A DNA stretch of 64,000 nt. Source: Notamacropus eugenii (lineage: Eukaryota; Chordata; Mammalia; Diprotodontia; Macropodidae). Shown here in pieces: positions 56,320-64,000 of the stretch. The stretch covers positions 390,994,853 through 391,058,852 of the forward strand of contig NC_092872.1 in assembly GCF_028372415.1 (NCBI RefSeq), given 5' to 3'. Under the pieces are notes generated by a model. That model saw only the letters and a list, made by a program, of their open reading frames with translations, did not search any database and was not told the origin of the DNA. Position 1 is the stretch's first letter; every line of letters begins with the position of its first letter. Both the position numbers and the translations under genes were made by a program.

Positions 56320-56880
56320 ACAGAATTTTTATCCAAGAAATATTCCAGAAGTGAAAGGAACTGAGGATATGAACTAGCCCAGAATAAAGTACAGAGCAGG
56401 GAGAGTTTCATCATTAAGATATAGATTGCTTATGCAATCTATAATAAAATAAAAGTGAATGCAGGTTGAGATGGGGGAAGGGGATATAAATCTATTTCTT
56501 CTCCCTATCTCCCTAGCCCACAAGTAAAAATGAGAATGGTGAGAAAGGATTCTACAAAAGCAAGTAAAGTACTTTGTTAAGAAAAGAAAGGAAGAATAGA
56601 GAGGCAGAAAAAAAGTCAGAAGAAACTGAAAATGACAGATGATTGGACAAAGGAAAATGCTGGAGAAAATCCATTTAGAACAGAAAGAATAAGTGCTAAA
56701 TGAGAAAGAAATAGATAGAAACAGAGAATGGCAGAGGTAGAGACAAAGAGAGAAAGGGAGACAAAGACAGAGAAAGAGATCATTTAAATTATTCCAAATA
56801 TAAAAAGGGAAAGAAAAAAATAGAGGCACAAAAATTGAAAAAGAACCAGACACCATATGAAAAGCTGATAAAGTTTTAGT
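56320..56880 (+). repeat. Purine-rich (GA/A) low-complexity region
   Basis: The plus strand is almost all A and G in long stretches (gagaaagggagacaaagaca and similar). The 160-codon minus-strand frame at 56,374-56,856 is a by-product: it is mostly Ser, Phe, Leu and Cys with no domain. A 22-bp L1 ORF1-like match sits at about 56,340. Confidence 0.6.
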
Positions 56881-57049
56881 TTCCTTAAATTATTTTTTTT
56901 ATTTTAAAGAACATATCTACAAATAGAAATACATTAACTCTTTATGCATTCTTCTCTTCTCAACAAGTATTATATGACTAAGTGGGCTGGCTAGGGCATA
57001 CAACTTAACCACTGGTTTCTTCAATCTACATCCTAAGGTTTAGAGAACA

Positions 57050-57518
57050 CAAAGCCTGGTAACAGAGGACTTGGATTAAAAAATACTCTGAATCACTATT
57101 AATTGAAGAAATTAAAACCACTCAGAGATATCACCACACACCTATCAGATTGGCTGATATGATAGAAAAGTGAAATGATAAATTTTGAAGGGGATGTAGG
57201 AAAATTGAGACAATAATGCATTGTTGATCAAGTGTGAATTGATTCAAGAGCTCCGGAGAGCAATTTGGAACTATACCCAAAGGGCTATAAAACTGTGCAT
57301 ACCCTTTTGACCCAGTCATGCCACTACCAGATTTTTATCCCAAAGAGGTAAAATAAACAAACATAAAAAGATCTGGATGTACTAAAATATTTACAACAGC
57401 TCTTTTTGTGGTGGCAAAGAATTGGAAATTGAGGGGATGCTCAATAATTGGGGAATAGCTGCACTAATTGTGGTATATGATTGTGATGGAATACTATTAT
57501 ATTGCACAAGTAATGGGT
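57050..57518 (+). mobile_element. LINE-1 ORF2 C-terminal fragment, plus arm of a fold-back
   Basis: Landmarks: 'acacctatcagattggctga', 'aagggctataaaactgtgca', 'aaagaattggaaattgaggg' and 'gtggtatatgattgtgatgg'. It lacks the L1 3' terminus and poly(A). It meets a copy of overlapping L1 sequence in opposite orientation. Confidence 0.8.
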
Positions 57519-58570
57519 ATCCCCTCAGCTTCCAATTCTTTTTCACCACAAAAAGAGCTGCCATAAATATTTTTGTACATGTGGGTCCTTTCCCCTTTTT
57601 TTCTCTTTGGAATACAGACCTGAAAGTGGTATTGTTTGATCCAAGTGTATGTACAGTTTTAAAACCCTTTGGGTATAGCTTCAAATTGCTCTTTAGAATG
57701 GTTCACAAGTCCACCAATAATGCATTAGTATTCTAATTGCTTCACATCTCCTCCAACACATTTATCATTTTCCTTTATTGTAATATGATGGGTGTGAGGT
57801 GGTACCTCAGAGTTGTTTTACTTTGCATTTCTCTAATCAGTAGTGATTTAGAACACTTTTTCATTTGATTATAGGTACCTTTAATTTCTCTCTCTAAAAA
57901 CTACCTGTCCATATCCTTTGACCATTTATTAATTGGGGCATGACTTGTATTCTTTAAATTTGACTCAGTTCTGTATGTATTTTAGAAATAAGGCCTTTAA
58001 AAGAAACACTGAGTGTAAAAATCATTCCACAGATTCCTGCTTTCCTTCTAATTTTGGCTGCATTGTTTTTATTTATGCAAAAACTTTTTAATTTAATGTA
58101 ATCAAAACGATACATTTTACATTTCATAATTTTCTCTCCTTTGTTTGGTCATAAATTCTCCCCTTCTCCAAAGATCTCATGGGGAAACTATTCCTTGCTC
58201 TTCTAATTTCTTTAAGGTATCATCTCTTGTGTCTAAATCATGTACCCATTTAGACTGATCTTGGTATAGACCCTATCATAAGGTGTGAGATGTAACTTAT
58301 TCTTTAGCATTAGTTCATTTAATTTTCAAAATAATTTTTAACCTATCTATCCATGGCTTTTTGTTACACATAATGTTTATTGTATCATGATCTGCAAATG
58401 ATGTATTTAATATTTCTGCCTTTATGCATTTGATTGTTAGGTTTTTGTCGAAACAGTCAATTTTGTGTGTGTGTAGGTTTTCTCTTCAACTGAGAAAAAA
58501 ATACATTCCTTTCTATCCCCATTCAATTTTCTCCAGAGGTCTATCATGTCTAATTTTTCCAATATTCTAT
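57519..58570 (-). mobile_element. LINE-1 ORF2 C-terminal fragment, minus arm of a fold-back
   Basis: The minus-strand frame 57,391-57,684 crosses into the L1 ORF2 C-terminal segment (TKIFMAALFVVKKNWKLRG). The plus strand shows 'cttccaattctttttcacca', 'tggtacctcagagttg' and 'tatcctttgaccatttatta' in reversed L1 order. It extends further upstream in ORF2 (to about 58,570) than the plus arm does. Confidence 0.75.
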
Positions 58571-58667
58571 TCTCCTCTTTGGAGTTTTGGGTTTAGTAAT
58601 TCAAAGAGAAAAAGTTCCAACTCTGTCAGTAAGTGACATTTTTTGTGGAGTACAGGTGAGGAAGGGA

Positions 58668-58751
58668 GGTGTGTGTGTGTGTGTGTGTGTACATGCACAT
58701 ATATATATATATATACACATACATATGTATATAGGTGTGTATGTATGTGTG

Positions 58752-58783
<32 letters not shown>

Positions 58784-58800
58784 TATACACACACATATGT
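58668..58800 (+). repeat. (GT)n/(TA)n compound microsatellite
   Basis: About 12 GT units, then TA and CATA arrays. Five overlapping short frames over it are artefacts. Confidence 0.9.
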
Positions 58801-58859
58801 GTGTGCATCAGGCAGAAACTATAATTTCAATGAAAGGTTTTAGGTGTTGATCATTTTTG

Positions 58860-59005
58860 GAGATGATATATATGAGAACTGTGCCTGTGATTTAGCTGGG
58901 ACAAATAGAGGTTAAAGAACTCGCCTAACATCACATAACTAGTAAGTGTCAGATGTGCTATGGAACTTTTCTTTCTGACTTGAAGCCTAGCAATCTTTTC
59001 ACTCT
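58860..59005 (-). mobile_element. MIR-type SINE
   Basis: 'tagaggttaaagaactcgcc', 'catcacataactagtaagtg' and 'cttgaagcctagcaatc' are a reversed MIR core. Confidence 0.65.
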
Positions 59006-60149
59006 GATGCTTCTAAGAAAAGAGAACAAGTCAAAATTCATGATTTTTCCGTCACATACTCTATTCTAGCAGCAAATCTGCTTGTTTGAGTACTAGTAGT
59101 TGAGGGAGCATGAAAGTGAAAAGTTCTTTTTACAGAACTATCGGAGTCTTTATTCAGAGAAGCTTTTCTTCTGTACTGAGTATTAGATTCATCTGCACAT
59201 TAAATCTCTATATTCTCCTTGAAGTGGTTTTTTTTTTCCCTTTTTGGTCCTTTGAAATTTGCTGAACATATTAAGAATAGATGGCATTTAATTTTATAAA
59301 TAAATGTGCAGCATTTAAACAAAAACAGTTTCTGGAGATTACCTGATGTTTGCTGGAAAAAAATTATGACCTCAGAGGGCTAGAGAACACATAGCTTAAT
59401 TATGCATGTTTATGCATGTTTATGTTTATGTATACATATGTGTGTATGTAGATGTCTATTTATACACTTGTACATGTGTATACATGCATATATACATATA
59501 CACACATGCATATATATATATACACACACATATATATGCTTAGATAGATATATAGGTAGATAGATAAAACCTCAGTGGCTAGGTTGCATTATGTTGCCCA
59601 ATTTTTTAGAGTTAAATTCCTATTTATTAGTCTCCATTTGTTAAGGCATCATTAATATCCATATATCAACTAGGATAATACTTTTCTGTTCACACAGAAT
59701 CCCTATTACCCTAGCTTGTCAGTTGCTAGAGATTTGACTATATTTAAATACTTTTTTTAAAGAATTAAAAGTTTGAAAAATGAAAGAAAGAAATTCAGTT
59801 CAAGAAACATCAAATGAACTACTAACATAAGCAAAACATTATACTGGGAGGATGGGCCCACTGGGAAGAGGAAAAAGTAAATAAACCAATATATAAGACA
59901 GTCCATATTTTCACAGAACTTTTATTTTCGTATGGAAGATGTTAGACTTGTACAGAAATAATTAGAATTCAATTAAACTGTGAAAGTGCATGAAAAAAAT
60001 AATTATTTCCCATGCAGCTACTTTCCTGGACTTCATCGTTTCCAGAAAGTCATCATTTTGCAAGAGAAATATAGTTCAGAAACTTTCTCAGATTTCTCAC
60101 CTTGATTGCATGACTTCGTCATGACCCCACCTCCTCTTCAGCCTTCTTT
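59006..60149. other. No gene; microsatellite at 59,400-59,575
   Basis: The part 59,006-59,390 is apparently unique. A TATG/CATA/GATA compound array follows, and a possible old-repeat fragment is at about 59,795-59,945. No coding evidence. Confidence 0.45.
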
Positions 60150-60285
60150 TTATATGTTGTCTTCTTCATTAAATTGTGAGCTCCTTGAGGGAAAATTCTG
60201 TCATGTCTTTCTTTGTATCTCCAGTGCTTAGCAGAGTGGCTGGCTCATAGTAGATGCTTAATAAATGATTATTGGCCCCTTATAA
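60150..60285 (+). mobile_element. L2 3' end
   Basis: 'attgtgagctccttgaggga', 'gtatctccagtgcttagcag' and 'agtagatgcttaataaatga' are the L2 3' terminus. Confidence 0.8.
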
Positions 60286-60304
60286 AAATTCATCAAAAGT
60301 GTAG

Positions 60305-60735
60305 AGGTCAGCCTAGACAATTTCCCTACCTCATATAAAGTGATAACAGTGACAGTAATATTACATGATGATTAACTTTGATAGACTTACCTCTTCTTAG
60401 CAATGCAAGGATCAAAACAACTCCAAAAGATTCAGGATGAAAAATGCTATCCACATCTAGGCAAAGAACTATACAGTCTGAATGTAGATTGAAACATACC
60501 AGTTGTTCTCTTTTTCTTTTTTGTTTCTTCTTTCCCATTTGTTCTAATTCTTCTTTACAACCTGACTAATGTGAAAATATTTTTAATATGAATTTATATG
60601 TGTAGCCTATGTCAGATTGCACATCAACTTGTGGAAGGAAGAAAAGAGGGAAGGGGAAAAATTTGGAACTCAAATTCTTAAGGAAGTGAATGTTGAAAAC
60701 TAAAAATTAGTTAATTAATGAAAAAATAAAGTAAA
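60305..60735 (+). mobile_element. LINE-1 3'-end fragment (copy J)
   Basis: 'aaaatgctatccacatctag', 'gcaaagaactatacagtctg', 'catcaacttgtggaagg' and the terminus 'ggaactcaaattcttaag' lead to an A-rich tail (60,700-60,735). 5'-truncated. Confidence 0.8.
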
Positions 60736-61151
60736 TGTTAAGATGCTATCTTATCCTTACCAGGTAAGAACATAGTCAATCAGAGATTTTAGATGAAGCA
60801 GAAAAGTTCTTGAAAGCTAATAGAGGAATTATAGAGACACTGAAAAGAAGTCTATTCTGAAAGGTCAAGTCCTGAGGGGCTTATAAAAATGAGGAACTAG
60901 TTCATAGCCCAAGAGGTTAGAATGATGGAGAAGCAAGAAAAAGTAGATCTGGCCAAGTCGCTAAGAAGGAGTCAGTTTTGCTCCTGTAGGAGCAAAACAC
61001 CAATCCTTCCCCAGCTTGCATTGGCTAGAGAAGGACCTTATGAACCCCAGAGGACTGGAGGAATGGGATTTCTCATTGGCATCCTTGCAGTGTCCTGGGA
61101 CAGGAGCAGCTGTCAGCACTGTCTGCTTTGGAAGCCAAGTATGAGGGCATG
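60736..61151. other. No gene; perfect short palindrome
   Basis: Unassigned. Contains gttttgctcct (60,975-60,985) and its exact reverse complement (60,988-60,998) with a 2-base spacer. The 76-codon frame at 60,922-61,152 has no domain. Confidence 0.45.
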
Positions 61152-61535
61152 ACATGGTTTATTGTGTTTTGCAGATATTGTGCTGCACTTATTTTTGCTT
61201 TTTATAAATTGAAGATTTATGGCAACCCTGCTTTGAGAAAGTTTATTGTCATATAAACAGCATGTGCTCCTGTCATGTCTGTATGTTGAATTTTAGTAAT
61301 TCTCACAATATTTTAAATATTTTCATTATTATTATATCTGTTATGGTGATCTGTGATCAGTGATCTTTGATATTACTTACTATTGTAGTTATTTTGGGGG
61401 GACACTAACCATACCCACATACAGAATGTGAACTTAATAAATATGGTATATATTCTGACTGCTCCCCTGTGCAGTCATTCCCCCACCTCTCTCCCTCTCC
61501 TCAGGGCTCCCTATTCCCTGAGACACAACAATATT

Positions 61536-61850
61536 GAAGAATGTTACATAACCTTAGTTGAAAAAGCAGTGACACCGTTTGAGAGGATTAACTTCAATTT
61601 TGAAAGAAGTCCTACTGTGGGGAAAATGCTTACAAACAACACCAAATGCTATAGAAAAATCTTTAATGAAAAGAAAAGTCAATAGATGGAGCAAACTTCA
61701 TTGTTTTCATATTTTGAGAAATTGCCACCCCCATCCTTACCTATGGCAATCACCACCCTGATCTGTCAGCAGACATCAACACAGTGGCAAGACTCTTCAC
61801 CAACAAAACGATTACAACTAGTTGAAGGCTCAGATTATGGTTCACACTTT
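61536..61850 (+). pseudogene. C-terminal remnant of Tigger1 transposase
   Basis: Frame 61,428-61,685 ends with family-like residues (FERINFNFERSPTVGKML, then CYRKIF), broken by a stop at 61,683-61,685. It resumes at 61,686 with QTSLFSYFEKLP and a late RLQLVEGSDYG tail. This is the extreme C-terminus, past the catalytic domain. The stop and the absence of the rest make it non-functional. Confidence 0.75.
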
Positions 61851-61862
61851 TTTTTTTTTTTT
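61848..61862 (+). repeat. Poly(T) run in the Tigger remnant
   Basis: About 15 T near the expected end of the transposase frame, followed by a local 'agaaataaag' duplication (61,863-61,915). Confidence 0.75.
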
Positions 61863-62120
61863 AGAAATAAAGTAAGCATAAAGAAAGAATAAAGAAAAAA
61901 TTAGAAATAAAGAAACAAATAAATTTTTTATTAAGGTATGTACATTGGTTTTTTAAAGATATAATACTATTGTACACTTAATAATCTGTAGTATAGTGCA
62001 AATATAACATTTGTGTGTACTGAGAAAGCAAAAAAAAATACATGTGACTTGCTTTACTGCAATATTTGCTTTATGGTGGTTTTCTGGAACCAAACCTGAA
62101 ATATCCCTGAGGTATGCCTG

Positions 62121-62539
62121 TAGACTGGATGTAATGAGAAAAGGTAGATTCAAGGCTACACAAAGAACTCAGCAGAAAAGCTATCACATACCTAAAGGGA
62201 ACTAATTGAACACCTGATGAAAGAGAGAAAAGGATTTACAGCTGCTCTGTGCCCTTTGCCACACATATGATCCTTAATTGTGAGTTCACTTTCTATGAAC
62301 ATCATTGTGGGAGAATGTTTTCCTAGTTTGAGATATTTTGTCCCAACCATACTTCCATAATAAATATCTGTGTCTAAAAGCTTAGTCTCAATGACTAATT
62401 CATACCAGTAATAGTCTTTGAGGGAAGCATATCAATTGGGTATCTTGAGCTACAACAACGGCTATAGCTGGATAGTGAAGAGAAGCCCTAGACTAGGAGT
62501 AAACTTGGAGGCATCTTAAAAAGGTTACTGCAATCGGCA
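62121..62539. other. No gene or repeat recognised
   Basis: Short unassigned interval between Tigger and L2. Confidence 0.5.
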
Positions 62540-63955
62540 CCTTCACTTTCTCTTCTCTCACTCTCTCCTTATCCCTTTACTGATCTTCATTATCATTATT
62601 TCATTGACGATACTTTCTCCAAAGTTACTAATGATGTTTTAATTGCCAAATCCCATGGCCTTTTCCCAATCTTCATTCTACTTTACCTCTCTATAGCTTT
62701 TGATATTGTCAGTAATTCTTTCTTCCTTGCTACTCTCTTCTCTCTAGGTTTTTGGATCATCTATCTCTCCCAGTTTTCCTCCTACTTATCTAACCACTAG
62801 TCCTCTGTCTCCTTTGCTGAATTTCCCTCCAGGTCATGCCCTTTAAATTCAGGTGTCCCTGAGAGTTCTATTCTAGGCCATCTCCTCTTCTCCTTCTTTA
62901 ATACTTCACTTGATGATCTCATCTGCTCCCTTGCATTTAGCAATCATCTCTGTACTGATGATTCTCAAATGTATTTTTTCCCTGATCTAATCTTTCTGCT
63001 TACCTCCAGTCTTGCATTTTCAACTGCCTTTCAAACTTCTTAAACTGTATGTCCAGTGGATAAATTTTTTCCTAAACCCTCCCCCCCTCCTACTTTCCCT
63101 ATTACTGGAGAGGGAAATGGCATCCTCTTAATTTCTTAGGGTAACAACCTAGTAATCATCCTGGATTCCTCACTACTCTCACCACCTTCATATCCAAACT
63201 GTTTCCAAAGTCTGTAGATTTCACCTGTACAACATTTCTCATATATGCCCTCTTTTCTCCTCTGACACTGAAACACTTCTAGTTTAAGCTTTCATCAACT
63301 TATGCCTTGATCATTATAATAGTTTGCTTGTGTGTCTGCCTGCCTCAATTTTCTCCCCACTCTAATCCATTTTCCATTCAGCCACTAAAGTAATTTTCCT
63401 AAAACACAGGTCTGATTATGTCACTCTCCTACTCAATGAACTCTAATGACTTCATATTGCTTCCAGGAGCAAATACAGAATGCTGTGGCATTCAAAGACC
63501 TTCATAACCTAGCTGCCTCCCATCTTTCCAGTCTTTTCACCCTTTATTCCCCAACACTGACTGATCTAGAGACGTTGGTCTCCTGGATGCCCCGAGAAGA
63601 CACTCCATATTTGGCTCCTAGAATTCTTTCTGGCTCTCCCTCATACCTGGGATTTTCTCCCTCCTCAATTCCACCTATGGACCACCCTGACTTTCTTTAA
63701 GCCCCAATTAAAATCTCACCTTCTGGGAAGACTTTCTTAGCCTCTCTTAATTTCAGTGCTTTCACTTTTTTAATCAGTTCCCATTTATCCTGCATTTAGC
63801 TTGCTTTGTACACGTTTGTTTACATGTTGTCTCTCCAATTGGATTTTAAGTAGCTTGAAGGCAGGGACTATCTTTTCTGTCTTTTTGTATCCCCAGTGCT
63901 TAATACAGTGCCTGGCACACAATAGGTGCTTAATAAATATTTACTAGTTCATTGA
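62540..63955 (+). mobile_element. L2 LINE, long ORF2 C-terminal part and 3' end
   Basis: About 1.4 kb in L2 order. The reverse-transcriptase part is recognisable at 62,830-62,970 ('tgatgatctcatctgctccc', 'tactgatgattctcaaatg'), the downstream coding part at 63,360-63,720 (FKDLHNLAASHLSSLFTLYSP in frame 63,446-63,700), and the 3' terminus at 63,850-63,945 ('cagtgcctggcacacaatag', 'gtgcttaataaatattta'). Frameshifts and stops interrupt the frame. It is the longest L2 in the window. Confidence 0.85.
62830..63705 (+). pseudogene. L2 reverse-transcriptase C-terminal remnant
   Basis: Decayed coding sequence of the CR1/L2 type. Frame 63,446-63,700 (84 codons) is the cleanest piece and is the family's region after the reverse transcriptase. 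No complete catalytic motif in one frame. Confidence 0.7.
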
Positions 63956-64000
63956 TCTGACCTGCAGTGCCAGTAGAGGGGAGGGGAGTAACCTCAGAGT

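Larger units (their letters stand above)
61152..62120 (+). mobile_element. Tigger1-type (pogo/Tc1-mariner) DNA transposon, internally deleted
   Basis: About 970 bp against about 2.4 kb for the family. The left end (61,152-61,530: 'attgaagatttatggcaacc', 'gtgatctgtgatcagtgatc', 'attccctgagacacaacaat') and right end (61,536-62,120, ending 'ctgaggtatgcctg' and followed by TA) are those of Tigger1. The 5' terminal inverted repeat is shortened or mutated. The centre, including the DNA-binding and catalytic DDD parts of the transposase, is missing. It cannot mobilise itself. Confidence 0.85.

Noticed and set aside
56374..56856. 160-codon minus-strand open frame
   Set aside because: It is antisense to a purine-rich low-complexity tract; the product is mostly Ser, Phe, Leu and Cys with no domain. 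Such tracts lack stop codons on one strand by composition.
57050..58570. Twin-priming (5'-inverted) L1 insertion
   Set aside because: Twin priming gives non-overlapping segments and keeps the 3' end with poly(A). Here the arms overlap in L1 coordinates and the 3' end is missing.
58567..58850. Five overlapping frames over 58.57-58.85 kb
   Set aside because: They are translations of a GT/TA microsatellite (alternating Tyr-Ile, Cys-Val, His-Thr).
1..64000. CRISPR arrays, operons, prokaryotic or plasmid systems
   Set aside because: No regular spacer-repeat array exists; the regular repeats are microsatellites, and the repeat content is entirely mammalian in type.

Overview
The window looks like a stretch of mammalian, almost certainly marsupial, nuclear DNA. 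It is AT-rich and I can support no host protein-coding exon, tRNA, rRNA or snRNA in it. Nearly everything recognisable is interspersed repeat: LINE-1 and an ORF2-less LINE-1 derivative (HAL1-like), L2, an RTE/BovB-type LINE remnant, MIR and younger tRNA-headed SINEs with marsupial-type tails, solo-type ERV LTRs, one Tigger (pogo) DNA transposon, and many CA/TA/GATA microsatellites. The marsupial call rests on the SINE heads (the 'cagctaggtggcacagtgg' type), the RTE-like and 'aaggacaaacaa' SINE tails, and the LINE-1 ORF1 type. I cannot name the species.

Layout. 0-4 kb: a decayed plus-strand L1 interrupted by a SINE and a 338-bp LTR, each with target-site duplications. 4-7.9 kb: MIR, a minus-strand SINE, an old DNA-transposon-like repeat, an L1 3' end, and a 104-bp direct repeat 963 bp apart. 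7.9-10.7 kb: a well-preserved minus-strand HAL1-like element with a nearly open ORF1. 11-15 kb: mostly unassigned. 15-18.5 kb: a decayed HAL1-like element. 18.5-27.2 kb: SINEs, MIRs and three LTRs. 27.2-31.1 kb: the longest stretch without a recognisable repeat. 31-36 kb: an L1 5'UTR fragment, L2 and T-rich DNA. 36-38.1 kb: another ORF1-bearing element. 42.5-46 kb: two HAL1-like copies in opposite orientation, one without ORF1. 46.6-49.1 kb: L1 fragments. 50-56.3 kb: SINEs, an RTE inside a MIR, and the second members of two LTR families. 57-58.6 kb: a fold-back of L1 ORF2 ends. 61.2-62.1 kb: an internally deleted Tigger1. 62.5-64 kb: a long L2.

No genes cooperate here. The biology is a layered record of retrotransposition: MIR, L2 and other old repeats form the base, and RTE, SINEs, LTRs and HAL1-like elements cut into them. 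The points most worth checking are the ORF2-less LINE-1 derivatives with a duplicated 3' tail, the SINEs that mix heads and tails, the Tigger1 deletion derivative, the L1 fold-back, and the unexplained 104-bp direct repeat.
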